Positions 37,367-46,028 of a stretch of 64,000 nt of DNA are shown here, one piece after another. The stretch covers positions 267,934 through 331,933 of the forward strand of contig NZ_AMZY02000009.1 of assembly GCF_000330725.2 (NCBI RefSeq), written 5' to 3'. How positions within the stretch are numbered: position 1 is the stretch's first letter; each line of letters starts with the position of its first letter. A program made the position numbers and the translations under genes. Under the pieces are notes generated by a model. That model was not told the DNA's origin. It made no database searches and saw only the letters and a list, made by a program, of their open reading frames with translations. Source of the DNA: Mariniradius saccharolyticus AK6. Its GTDB lineage: Bacteria > Bacteroidota > Bacteroidia > Cytophagales > Cyclobacteriaceae.

Positions 37367-37930
37367 CTATGGTTGCGCACTTTCAGCTTTTTGCTTCAAT
37401 GCAGCCAGCCAAATGTCATGCAGCCGATGGAGCTTTTTGGGTTGGAAGATTTTCTCAAAGAAAGTCAACCAGCCGTTTTGTGTCTCTGCGGTGAGGACAC
37501 GACAGCCGGTTTCCGTGGGCGTGATGATCCAAACATGGTAGCCTTGGATACTTTTTTTGTCTGAAAGCCAGGCAAGTCTCTGATTGATTTCAAACTCCCT
37601 AACTTCGGAGTCAAATTTTAGCCCCATGGTTTTCCAAGATAATCTCGCTTCCTGAGACAGGTTTGGGGAATTTTTTCCTGTGACTTTGACATCCTTTGCC
37701 CCCTCGTACCAATTGGGCCATGATTCCGCTTCGATCAGGATAGACCAGACGATCTCGGGGGAGGCATCGATTTCGATTTCGTTTTCTACATAAAACTTAC
37801 TCTCGGTTGGATGAAATCCTTCCGGCCAAATGATTGCTTGGTTATAATTCCTAGCACTGGGATTCGTAGTAAGCGGTCCAGTCAGGAATCCGACCAATCC
37901 GGCGATGATGGAGATGAAGGTAGCTTTCAT
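37367..37930 (-). CDS. SRPBCC-family protein with N-terminal membrane segment
   Basis: A 187-residue protein starting at the ATG at 37930. An N-terminal hydrophobic segment (about residues 5-22) is a signal or anchor. Residues about 50-180 are a START/SRPBCC helix-grip fold: NEIEIDASPEIVWSILIEAESWPNWY opens it and GCRVLTAETQNGWLTFFEKIFQPK closes it. Members bind hydrophobic ligands; no specific substrate can be given. It converges on the AstE/AspA gene. Confidence 0.8.
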   Translation of the reverse strand: MKATFISIIAGLVGFLTGPLTTNPSARNYNQAIIWPEGFHPTESKFYVENEIEIDASPEIVWSILIEAESWPNWYEGAKDVKVTGKNSPNLSQEARLSWKTMGLKFDSEVREFEINQRLAWLSDKKSIQGYHVWIITPTETGCRVLTAETQNGWLTFFEKIFQPKKLHRLHDIWLAALKQKAESAQP

Positions 37931-38003
37931 AAGATTTGGATATGTTTGATCCAAAGCTATTTGAAATGCAGGGCAGGGGGCGTTAACAAATGTTTAGACT
38001 CGC

Positions 38004-38573
38004 TCAGCGCTCGGATTTTTTCAGTCGGCTTAGATGGACGGGCGTGATGCCTAGGTAGGATGCAATCATGTGTTGGGGGACCCGCTGATGGATGTTTGGA
38101 AAAACCTCTGTGATGGCCTCATATCTTTCCTTTGGGCTGCGGGAGTAGATATTTTTGATCCGGTTGTCCTGGTAGATGAAATAGAACTCAGCGACGAGTC
38201 GGCCCATTTTTTCGCCTTCATGGAGGTTTTTATATCCCCATTCGATAGCTTTTCGCGGCAATACCACTACTTCCGTGGTTTCCAAGGCCTGCATTGAATA
38301 CAATGCCGGTTGCTGCAGGATAAAACTCGAATAGTCTGTTATAAATTGGTTCTCCATGGCAAAATGAATGGTGTGCTCATTTCCATCGCGGTCGGTTATG
38401 ATGACGCGAATAAGACCGCTCTTGATGAATAGTACTTCCTGCGGAATGGTCCCTGGCTGTAGGGCTATTTCGTTTTTTGAAAAAGTCTTGAGATGGCACA
38501 AATCCAAAAAAACGGCGAGCTCTTCTTTCGAAGCCTTGATCATTTGTAAAATTGCATCCCTGAATGCTTCCAT
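38004..38573 (-). CDS. Crp/Fnr family transcriptional regulator
   Basis: A 189-residue protein. Residues 15-125 form a cyclic-nucleotide-binding-type jelly roll (GTIPQEVLFIKSGLIRVII and MENQFITDYSSFI), and the C-terminus is a winged HTH (RVPQHMIASYLGITPVHLSRLKK). It lacks the full Crp phosphate cassette and has no Fe-S cysteines, as in the small Bacteroidota regulators of this family whose ligand is unknown. It is not clearly linked to its neighbours. Confidence 0.86.
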   Translation of the reverse strand: MEAFRDAILQMIKASKEELAVFLDLCHLKTFSKNEIALQPGTIPQEVLFIKSGLIRVIITDRDGNEHTIHFAMENQFITDYSSFILQQPALYSMQALETTEVVVLPRKAIEWGYKNLHEGEKMGRLVAEFYFIYQDNRIKNIYSRSPKERYEAITEVFPNIHQRVPQHMIASYLGITPVHLSRLKKSER

Positions 38574-38764
38574 TTGACTTAATCTTCAAGCTGGAAAATA
38601 AGCAGATTGGATGAGTTTTGGAACTTAAGTTACCAAAATCAAGAAGCAGGCCGCTAAGCTGGTTTGTCGACATCGATCAATTCGTGCTTTTCCTGTTTGC
38701 GGAAAAACAGATTTGATTACTTTTGGACTTTGGAGAAAAACACCCCATTGGTATTGGCCTGCAG

Positions 38765-39256
38765 ATGACAAACACCGGAAGACCCCACTTTGACGATATT
38801 TTTATGGAATTGGCGGTCAACTTGGCCAAGCGTTCCCATTGCATCAAAAAGCACGTCGGAGCGGTGCTCACCAAAGAAACCCGCATCATTTCTATCGGCT
38901 ATAACGGTCCTCCTGCCGGAACCCACAATTGCGACGAGGAATTTCCCGACACGGGCTGTGCGCGGGATAGCAAGGGAAGCTGTACCTTGGCCCTCCATGC
39001 CGAGCAAAATGCGATTCTCTATGCCGTGAAGAACAATACGTCCGTGGAGGGTTCGACCTTGTATGTGACGTTGGCGCCTTGCCTCGCCTGTGCGCGGATC
39101 ATATTTTCGATGGGGATTGTCAAAGTGGTGTACATGTATTCATATGCCGAATACAAGGGTTTGCCATCCGATGAGGGATTGGATTTTCTAAGGAAATTTG
39201 GGGTGGAAGTGGCTAAATACCCAAAAGACATTCTCTTTGAAGATCCCCTGATCTAG
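38765..39256 (+). CDS. dCMP deaminase/ComEB-like cytidine deaminase
   Basis: A 163-residue protein from the ATG at 38765; an upstream TTG at 38723 opens the same frame but is not needed. The zinc motifs are HAEQNAI (His and catalytic Glu) and APCLACAR (two Cys). The N-terminal CAR-like block HCIKKHVGAVLTKETRIIS and the extra Cys/His near CDEEFPDTGC fit dCMP deaminases. It makes dUMP from dCMP for thymidylate synthesis. Its stop TAG shares CTAG with the stop of murB on the other strand (39253-39256). Confidence 0.9.
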   Translation: MTNTGRPHFDDIFMELAVNLAKRSHCIKKHVGAVLTKETRIISIGYNGPPAGTHNCDEEFPDTGCARDSKGSCTLALHAEQNAILYAVKNNTSVEGSTLYVTLAPCLACARIIFSMGIVKVVYMYSYAEYKGLPSDEGLDFLRKFGVEVAKYPKDILFEDPLI

Positions 39257-40266
39257 ATAAAGTTCACCTCGGGATGGAGCGCAATTCCGAACCGCTCCTT
39301 TACTGAGGCCTGGATATCTTGGCTTAGCTTGACAATATCTTTTCCCTCTCCGCCACCGTAGTTGACCAGTACCAAAGGTTGCTTGGCGTGCACGCCGATA
39401 CTTCCAAAGCGTTTCCCTTTCCAACCCGCCTGTTCGATGAGCCAAGCCGCAGGGACTTTCGTACCCTCTTCCGCAGGGAATCCGGGAATATTCGGATACT
39501 CGCTTTTTAATCTTTCAAAATGATCGGCTGGGATGGTAGGGTTTTTAAAAAAACTGCCTGCATTGCCGATTTCGGCAGGGTCGGGGAGTTTGCTGCGGCG
39601 TATTTGGATGACTGCTTCACTGACATCTCTGATGCTAGGCTGTCGAATGCCTAATTCCTTTAAGGTGTCCTGAATCGCTCCATAGGAGGTTTTGATCTGC
39701 GGTTTTTTGGAAAGCCTAAACCAAACTTGCGTGATGATGTATTGGTCTTTGAGTGCGCTTTTGAATACACTTTCCCTGTAGCCAAACGCGCATTCTTCCC
39801 AGGAGAATCTTCTATTTGCGAGCTCACTTCGCTCAATGGCCCATAAGCTGTCAAATACTTCCTTGATTTCCACGCCATAGGCTCCAATATTTTGCATGGG
39901 AGAGGCCCCGACGGTACCGGGAATAAGGGAAAGATTCTCCACGCCAGCATAACCGTTTTCGATGCAGAATAGGACAAACTCATGCCAATTCTCGCCCGCG
40001 CCGACTTTTACCAAGACCTCATCCTCAGAACAATCTTCCACTTGGATTCCCTTGATTTCCATTTTCAGCACCAAGCCTTCCCAATCCTTTGTCAACAATA
40101 TATTGGAGCCTCCGCCGAGGACCAACAGGGGAATCCCCTTTTCCCGGGCAAAGAGAAGCGCATCGATCACGTCTTTGTCGCTTTGGGCCCTGACAAAAAA
40201 ACGGGCCTTTTTGTCCATTCCGAAGGTGTTGTAGGGCAGGAGGGAAATGTTTTCTTGTATATTCAT
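39253..40266 (-). CDS. murB: UDP-N-acetylmuramate dehydrogenase
   Basis: A 337-residue flavoenzyme from the ATG at 40266. FAD-binding and family motifs are VLGGGSNILLT (near 55), SLIPGTVGASPMQNIGAYG (near 115), FGYRESVFK near 175, and the substrate motif GNAGSFFKNP near 245 with the catalytic Ser. It reduces UDP-GlcNAc-enolpyruvate to UDP-MurNAc in peptidoglycan synthesis. The longer 359-residue reading is not supported upstream. It overlaps its convergent neighbour by 4 bp. Confidence 0.94.
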   Translation of the reverse strand: MNIQENISLLPYNTFGMDKKARFFVRAQSDKDVIDALLFAREKGIPLLVLGGGSNILLTKDWEGLVLKMEIKGIQVEDCSEDEVLVKVGAGENWHEFVLFCIENGYAGVENLSLIPGTVGASPMQNIGAYGVEIKEVFDSLWAIERSELANRRFSWEECAFGYRESVFKSALKDQYIITQVWFRLSKKPQIKTSYGAIQDTLKELGIRQPSIRDVSEAVIQIRRSKLPDPAEIGNAGSFFKNPTIPADHFERLKSEYPNIPGFPAEEGTKVPAAWLIEQAGWKGKRFGSIGVHAKQPLVLVNYGGGEGKDIVKLSQDIQASVKERFGIALHPEVNFI

Positions 40267-40346
40267 AGCTGCAAAAAAGCGGTGCTGCGAAGTAAAGCAT
40301 ATTTTGCCCAAATCCGAAAGCCTCAGCGGCAAACCACCTACACACT

Positions 40347-41288
40347 ATGAGAGAAATCATTGTCAACGGCATCAAAGTACGGCCCGGCCAATCCCTCAAT
40401 ATCGACATTGCCATCGCACGCTTGCCTACCCATACGCTGATTGACCTTCCGGTTTTCATCCGCAGGGGAAAGGAAGATGGACCCGTGGTGCTGATTTCCG
40501 GTGGCGTGCATGGCGACGAAATCAATGGCATCGTAGCTGTCAGGCGGATGTTGGAAGATAACCTGATCCAGCCATTGCGGGGTACTGTTATTTTGATGCC
40601 TTTGGTGAATGTCTATGGCTTCCTAAGCAATTCACGGACTTTCCCGGACGGCAGGGATTTGAACCGGAGTTTCCCGGGGAGCAAAAAGGGCTCGCTTGCT
40701 TCCCAAATCGCCTACATGATGTCCAGCCAGATCATCCCACAGATCGACTATGGTATCGATTTCCATACCGGTGGCAGGATGCTGTCCAACTATCCGCAAG
40801 TGCGGGTCGATTTCAAGGATAAAAAGGGTTTTGAACTGGCAAAGGCTTTTGGTACGCACTTTATTTTGGATTCTCCGCATATCGACAAGTCCTTTCGCAA
40901 GGAAGCCTACAAGCAGCGGAAGCATATCCTCGTCTATGAAGGGGGGGAATCCATGCGGCTGGACGATTACGCCGTGGAGGAAGCCGTGGCAGGTACGCTG
41001 CGCATGTTGCAATTTCTGGAGATGGTCGAAAAGGCTCCGCAACCAAAACCAGGGATCATCCTTCCGGAAAGTTCATGGATCCGGGCAAAGGTTTCGGGGA
41101 TTTTTACCTCCAATGTGAGGTTGGGCCAAGAGGTCAAAAAAGGACAAATCCTCGCGAAAATTTCAGATCCCTATGGACAAGTCAAAATCCCGGTAAAAGC
41201 AACCCACAACGGCCACGTGATCGGTCTCAACAACAATCCCGTGGTCAATGCAGGGGATGCGCTGATCCATGTGGGAAGGAGCTCGTAG
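40347..41288 (+). CDS. AstE/AspA-family protein with C-terminal lipoyl-like domain
   Basis: A 313-residue zinc hydrolase. Zinc ligands are in SGGVHGDEINGI (near residue 50) and GIDFHTGGRM (near 137), with the catalytic Glu in YEGGESMRLDDY near 195. After residue 240 a short barrel domain follows (SGIFTSNVRLGQEVKKGQIL, then GHVIGLNNNPVVNAGDALIHVG), resembling lipoyl or biotinyl carriers. The catalytic set is complete. The paralog at 36133-37338 is in the GCS2 operon, so the window has two AstE/AspA-type enzymes of different subfamily. Confidence 0.85.
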   Translation: MREIIVNGIKVRPGQSLNIDIAIARLPTHTLIDLPVFIRRGKEDGPVVLISGGVHGDEINGIVAVRRMLEDNLIQPLRGTVILMPLVNVYGFLSNSRTFPDGRDLNRSFPGSKKGSLASQIAYMMSSQIIPQIDYGIDFHTGGRMLSNYPQVRVDFKDKKGFELAKAFGTHFILDSPHIDKSFRKEAYKQRKHILVYEGGESMRLDDYAVEEAVAGTLRMLQFLEMVEKAPQPKPGIILPESSWIRAKVSGIFTSNVRLGQEVKKGQILAKISDPYGQVKIPVKATHNGHVIGLNNNPVVNAGDALIHVGRSS

Positions 41289-41338
41289 CAAAAAACTGAA
41301 CCGAAAAACGTTTTTTTCCAACAAACCACAGGGTGATT

Positions 41339-42133
41339 TCATGCCTTATGCATCAGCTCAGCTTCCTTTCTCGAATCAGTCACCCGTTCATATTTTTCAT
41401 TGTAATCGCTGCGTAGGGTGCCAAAAAGCCGGTCCCAAATCAGCGTATACAGGCCATAGTTGCCGTGAAAAAACTGATGGTGCTGATTGTGGGCGGTACT
41501 GGTATTGATCCATTTGCCGATGGCGCTGCGGTGGAAGTTTTTCGGATAAAGCTCATAGCCCAAATGCCCGTATACATTGTAGGTGATTTGGAACAGCATG
41601 AATAAGGCAAAGGCCCCGACATGCACCGGCATCACGAAGCCCAGAACCAGGATGATACCTGCTTCGATGACCGCCTCTAGAGGGTGGAAGGCGTAGGCGG
41701 TCCATGGGGAAGGGTTGGTGCTTTGGTGGTGGACCCTGTGTACCGCCTTGAACAATTTGGGGTGGTGCATCAGTCGGTGCATCCAATAGAAATAGGCATC
41801 GTGCACCAGGACCATCAGCGGAAAACTCAGGAAGAAGTAAAACCAACCATATTTTTCCACATCCCTGTAATAAAAGGTGTAAGGATCGAGTACCACAAAC
41901 ACAAAGGCTGCCATCGTCGCGAATATCAGGATCGTGATCCCAGAGTAAATAATATCACGCCCATAATCCCCCAATTTTGGGAACTTGACTTGCATCTTGC
42001 GCTGCTGCATGACCCTGTGCAACAAGAAATAGAACACAAAAAAGGCAATCCCCGCTACGAGGAAATACCGCAGCCCCACTTTTTCAGCGACAAAAAACCA
42101 TCGGGTAACAAAATCCTGCCACATATCTCGCAT
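41339..42133 (-). CDS. Sterol-desaturase/fatty-acid-hydroxylase family membrane protein
   Basis: A 264-residue membrane enzyme with about four transmembrane helices. The diiron histidine clusters are HDAYFYWMHRLMHH (near residue 112), HRVHHQSTNPSP (near 132) and HNQHHQ near 215, the usual HX3-4H / HX2-3HH pattern. Family members hydroxylate or desaturate fatty acyl chains, sterols or carotenoids. The substrate cannot be inferred from neighbours. Confidence 0.9.
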   Translation of the reverse strand: MRDMWQDFVTRWFFVAEKVGLRYFLVAGIAFFVFYFLLHRVMQQRKMQVKFPKLGDYGRDIIYSGITILIFATMAAFVFVVLDPYTFYYRDVEKYGWFYFFLSFPLMVLVHDAYFYWMHRLMHHPKLFKAVHRVHHQSTNPSPWTAYAFHPLEAVIEAGIILVLGFVMPVHVGAFALFMLFQITYNVYGHLGYELYPKNFHRSAIGKWINTSTAHNQHHQFFHGNYGLYTLIWDRLFGTLRSDYNEKYERVTDSRKEAELMHKA

Positions 42134-42490
42134 TTGTTAACAAGCCCTAAGTTAAGCAAAACCAGTTTATCCTCGGTTTCTAATTTCTGAGTTCAAGTGT
42201 TGATATGGATTATCTTCATTTTTGGCTCGTTCAAAATTTCATTCCCCAGCACCAGTCCAGTACCAAACTACCACCAACCTGGTAGCAAAGTAGTACCAGT
42301 CTAGGTGCAAAGCAGTATCAAAGCAGTACCAAAGTAGGGGATAAGTAGACCTTACTACATGGTCTAAAGCTGTTTCTCGGAATGGAGGTTTCAGGAATCC
42401 CCAGGGGATGTTCACGAATCCCACGCAGCCTCAAATCCCCAAAACTTCCTCACATCCAAACTTCAAGTCCTCCCATCCGCCAAAACAAAA
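42134..42490. repeat. Intergenic stretch with short clustered repeats
   Basis: No gene is seen here. The block caaag(c/t)ag occurs four times in 45 bases at 42286, 42308, 42319 and 42330, and ctacca-ccaacc-tggtag (near 42269-42286) is a perfect 6-bp inverted repeat. The phased pattern is not like a CRISPR and its role is unknown. Confidence 0.5.
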
Positions 42491-42517
42491 AAGCCGGCAG
42501 GTTTTCCTGTCGGCCTT
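42491..42517. terminator. Rho-independent terminator
   Basis: AAGCCGGCAGG-TTTT-CCTGTCGGCCTT flanked by A and T runs. It ends the minus-strand lipoprotein gene that stops at 42544. Confidence 0.88.
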
Positions 42518-42543
42518 TTGTAAATGTCATATCTGTGTGATAC

Positions 42544-43116
42544 CTATCTGTTCTCCACGAAGTTTGGCAAAAAGAATTTGCCTTCGGTCAGCAACATAGC
42601 CGTCCTGTCGGCAAGTGGCGTCGTGGTGTCAGAAAGATCAAACAATACGCCTTCGAAAGTACCGGTGGTGCCTTCGGAGGTGAAATCGGTCAAGCTAAGG
42701 TTACAGTTGTCTCGAGCTCCGGGATTTTGCGAACGAAGCAAAGTCGCGCCCCAAGCCTTCCCGTTTTCGTCAAAATAGATCATGGTCATTCTGGGTGATA
42801 CCCTTCCCTGTACCACAAGCTCCTCTTGCATTTGATAAGTGAGGCCCATTTCCAAGCGTTCTAAAGTGCGAAGGGAAATGATCACCGAGTTTTTTTCTGG
42901 GTCGCTTCCTGTGACCATCGTCCAAATGGCCAAACGTAAACCTGAGGCCACATCGTCAATGTACACAATATTGGCATCATTGGAGGCACTGAAGCGCTTC
43001 TCCACGCCATTGATCTTGAAGCTGTAATTGTAATCCGGCCTCTCGGGTTCTTTTTCGCAGGAAGAAGCGGCAAAAAGGACCAAGAGGAGGGAAATGATTT
43101 GGGTAATTCTTTTCAT
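42544..43116 (-). CDS. Hypothetical lipoprotein (DUF6252-like)
   Basis: A 190-residue lipoprotein from the ATG at 43116 with lipobox ASSC (Cys near residue 20). The mature domain is beta-rich. FKINGVEKRFSASNDANIVYI and the closing GTTGTFEGVLFDLSDTTTP resemble the DUF6252-like Bacteroidota lipoproteins, which are of unknown function. Its terminator lies just downstream. Confidence 0.65.
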   Translation of the reverse strand: MKRITQIISLLLVLFAASSCEKEPERPDYNYSFKINGVEKRFSASNDANIVYIDDVASGLRLAIWTMVTGSDPEKNSVIISLRTLERLEMGLTYQMQEELVVQGRVSPRMTMIYFDENGKAWGATLLRSQNPGARDNCNLSLTDFTSEGTTGTFEGVLFDLSDTTTPLADRTAMLLTEGKFFLPNFVENR

Positions 43117-43330
43117 AGTGGAGTATTGAGGTGCATCTAAAAGACGCAGCGGATGAGTGGGGGTTGCAAAGAACGGCACAAAAATAGGAATTTTTTCAAG
43201 TATTGGATTTTTTTATGAAAGGTTACTTCGTGGGACAAATGCTGAAATACTTCGGCCAAATGTCGACTCTTTCCCAGTGGCTCCCATTTACAAGCCCATT
43301 TTTTGGAATCCTCTTGCTTGCTTGAAAAGA

Positions 43331-43359
43331 AAAATCCCGGCGGATTGGGCCGGGATTTT
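43331..43359. terminator. Rho-independent terminator
   Basis: AAAATCCCGG-CGGATTGGG-CCGGGATTTT with T run after it; it lies 21 bp from the stop of the phosphosugar mutase gene on the minus strand. Confidence 0.85.
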
Positions 43360-43379
43360 GGTTTTTTATTTCCTCTGGA

Positions 43380-45113
43380 TCAACTGAAGTAGGCTTTCAA
43401 CCCTTCGAGTCTGGCTTCCAATGCTGCCTCAACTTTTTTGTAGGAGCCTTTGTCGGGCAAAGGCTGGTTGACAGAGAAGTAATATTTGATCTTGGGTTCC
43501 GTGCCTGATGGACGGGCGGAAATCTTGCTGCCGTCTTCCAGGTAAAACTGGATGACGTTGGATTTGTCCATCTTGAGTGGGCTTTCGGTACCGTTTTTAA
43601 CGTCGTAGACTTTGCTTTCCTTCACGTCCACGACCTTCACCACCTTTACGCCGTTCATTTCCGTCGGCCGGTTGGTGCGGAATCCTGCCATCAGGGCCTG
43701 GATCTGCTCGGCACCGTCTTTTCCTTTTTTGGTCACAGAGATCAATGACTCCTTGTAGAAGCCAAACTGCATGTAGATTTCGGCCAAAACATCCTGCACG
43801 GTTTTCCCTTGGGTCTTGTAATAAGCCACGATTTCGGAAACCATGGCACAGGCGGAGACGCCATCCTTGTCGCGGACAAAATCACCGACCAAGTAGCCGT
43901 AGCTTTCTTCGCCGCCGCCGATAAATTGGTCTTTTCCTTCCAGATTACGGATGACCTCAGCAATATTCTTGAACCCTGTCAAGACAGAATAGCAGGTCAC
44001 ACCAAAGCCTTTGCAGATTTCGTCAATCAGTTCGGTCGTTACGATGGTATTGACCATAAATTGTTTTCCGTCAAGCTTGCCCTTTTCCTTCCATTTGCTC
44101 AGCAGGTAGTAGGTGAGGAGTGAGCCTGTTTGGTTGCCGTTGAGCAACTCGTAGCCTCCTTTGCCATCAGGCACACAGGCAGCGTAGCGGTCGCCGTCCG
44201 GGTCACAGGCAAGCACCAATTCGGCCCCCGTCTTTTTCCCTAATTCGATCGCCATCGTAAGTGCTTCGGCTTCCTCGGGATTGGGATAAATAACGGTGGG
44301 GAAAGTGCCATCCGGTTTTTCCTGCTCCTTAACGACATGCACGTTTTCAAAACCAAAGGCCCTGAGTGCGGCAGGGACCATTTTGCCCGAAGCACCATGG
44401 ATCGGCGAAAACACGATCGGCATGTTTTTCTGCTTTTGGATTGCATCGCCCGAAAGGCTGAGTGTTTTGACCAAGTCGAGGTAAATCTTGTCAAAATCCT
44501 CCTCGATGTACTCAATCAAAGCATCGTTTTTGTTCCAATTCACGTCATCGAAAGAGGTGATTTTTTGTACTTCGTCGATGATGTTTTTGTCGTGAGGGGC
44601 GACTACTTGACCGCCATCGTCCCAATAGGCCTTGTAGCCATTGTACTCTTTTGGGTTGTGGGAAGCGGTAACCATGACGCCACTCTTGCACCCAAAATGC
44701 CGAATCGCAAAGGACAACATCGGCGTGGGCCTGAGTTCGCGGAAGTATTTCACCTTGATCCCGTTGGCGGTGAAAATATTGGCGGTGGTATCGGCAAATA
44801 GTGTATTGTTGATGCGGCAGTCGTGGGTGATGGCCACTTTGACTTCCTCGTTGGGAAAGCATTTGAGCAGGTAATTGGCCAGGCCTTGGGTTGCCATGGC
44901 GACGGTATAGACGTTCATCCTGTTGGAACCCACGCCCATGATGCCGCGCAGGCCGCCGGTGCCAAATTCCAAATCCCGGTAAAAGGAATCAATCAGCTCG
45001 GTCTTGTCAGCGGCTTCCAAAAGTGAACGAATTTCCGCTTTGCTTTTCTCGTCAATGTTGCTGTGCAGCCAGCTTTCGGCTTTCGCCAAGATACTTGGAT
45101 CTATTGTTGTCAT
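43380..45113 (-). CDS. Phosphoglucomutase/phosphomannomutase (phosphohexomutase)
   Basis: A 577-residue cytosolic enzyme of the alpha-D-phosphohexomutase family. Diagnostic sites are the catalytic phosphoserine loop TASHNPKEYNGYK (near residue 145), the metal loop DPDGDR (near 305), the sugar-binding loop GGEESYGYL (near 400) and the phosphate loop RPSGTEPKIKYY (near 540). The length fits the long bacterial PGM/PMM form. It interconverts hexose-1- and hexose-6-phosphates. Confidence 0.95.
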   Translation of the reverse strand: MTTIDPSILAKAESWLHSNIDEKSKAEIRSLLEAADKTELIDSFYRDLEFGTGGLRGIMGVGSNRMNVYTVAMATQGLANYLLKCFPNEEVKVAITHDCRINNTLFADTTANIFTANGIKVKYFRELRPTPMLSFAIRHFGCKSGVMVTASHNPKEYNGYKAYWDDGGQVVAPHDKNIIDEVQKITSFDDVNWNKNDALIEYIEEDFDKIYLDLVKTLSLSGDAIQKQKNMPIVFSPIHGASGKMVPAALRAFGFENVHVVKEQEKPDGTFPTVIYPNPEEAEALTMAIELGKKTGAELVLACDPDGDRYAACVPDGKGGYELLNGNQTGSLLTYYLLSKWKEKGKLDGKQFMVNTIVTTELIDEICKGFGVTCYSVLTGFKNIAEVIRNLEGKDQFIGGGEESYGYLVGDFVRDKDGVSACAMVSEIVAYYKTQGKTVQDVLAEIYMQFGFYKESLISVTKKGKDGAEQIQALMAGFRTNRPTEMNGVKVVKVVDVKESKVYDVKNGTESPLKMDKSNVIQFYLEDGSKISARPSGTEPKIKYYFSVNQPLPDKGSYKKVEAALEARLEGLKAYFS

Positions 45114-45225
45114 TTGTTAAAAATTTTGTAATTGGACGTTCTAATTTATGGAATTCGGGTAAATAACAGAGAACCGATACAGGTATTTTCATTTATAAAC
45201 AGGCGAAAAACCAAGAAAAGGGCAA

Positions 45226-45963
45226 TTAGGTATTTTGGTCTTGTCCAGGATGTTTTTGAATAATCTTCAAGAAGGCGTTCCCGTTGATTCCTTGCAACCG
45301 GAAGACTTCAAAGTAAATCCTTGTGAGCAGGTATTCTACAGCCGACCAAGAATCATCTTCATAAGCACCTAAGGGAAGTAGAATGTGCAATGATCCGTTT
45401 TCCAAGGGTTCGAAGCCCAATCGTTTAAGATCCTTTTTCCAGTATTCAATTCTGAATTTTTCCTGCGATTTTTCTAGAGGATCAATCCTTACTGATATTT
45501 GCAGGTAACTTTCTGATTTTTCGAGACCAATGATGATCTCTTCTTGGTATTGAAGGTACAGTTCAAGTTTTTCTAATTCGCCTTCGATTAATCCAAGGAA
45601 GTGTTTTTTCAGAAAACCATTCCCTTCCCGCAGCACCGGAAGGGGTTCTATGTTGAGGACTTCCAATTTTTGGTCTATATGTTGGATTTCCCTGGAGATC
45701 AACCCCGCTTCAAACTCATTTGAAATCTTTGAAAGAAATGCCTGGAATCTGTCACGCATCTTGCACAAGCCATCCTTTTTTTCAGAGTTTGGATCCTGTA
45801 TCGACTTGAGAATCCGCAATTTCTCATCGGCAATGCGCAAGCCTTTTTGAATTCGATGGGCTGTCAAAAACTCGGATTCGGATACCGCTTCGTCGATATG
45901 TTGTTGAAGAAAGGCTTTCTCTTCTTCAAAATGCGTGATTAGTAATTTGAGCTTTTCCTCCAC
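45226..45963 (-). CDS. Hypothetical coiled-coil protein
   Basis: A soluble protein of about 245 residues of unknown family. The N-terminal half is predicted coiled coil (KLKLLITHFEEEKAFLQQHI and onward). The longest reading starts at a TTG inside the terminator hairpin at 45996-46020, so I prefer the GTG at 45963 (VEEKLKLL), although no clear ribosome binding site decides it. The family is probably restricted to Bacteroidota. Its 3' end is 112 bp upstream of the phosphosugar mutase start. Confidence 0.55.
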   Translation of the reverse strand: MEEKLKLLITHFEEEKAFLQQHIDEAVSESEFLTAHRIQKGLRIADEKLRILKSIQDPNSEKKDGLCKMRDRFQAFLSKISNEFEAGLISREIQHIDQKLEVLNIEPLPVLREGNGFLKKHFLGLIEGELEKLELYLQYQEEIIIGLEKSESYLQISVRIDPLEKSQEKFRIEYWKKDLKRLGFEPLENGSLHILLPLGAYEDDSWSAVEYLLTRIYFEVFRLQGINGNAFLKIIQKHPGQDQNT

Positions 45964-45995
45964 TTTGTTTGAATTAAAAAAGTAAGATAAAAAAA

Positions 45996-46020
45996 CAGCC
46001 GGGCTATTCAAACCCGGCTG
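45996..46020 (-). terminator. Rho-independent terminator of the HPPD gene
   Basis: CAGCCGGG-ctattcaaa-CCCGGCTG followed (on the minus strand) by a T run. It lies 9 bp after the HPPD stop codon. Confidence 0.88.
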
Positions 46021-46028
46021 AAGATTCC

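Noticed and set aside
42286..42340. CRISPR-like array
   Set aside because: The repeated blocks are only 8-10 bases, spacers vary from 1 to 12 bases and no cas gene is near.
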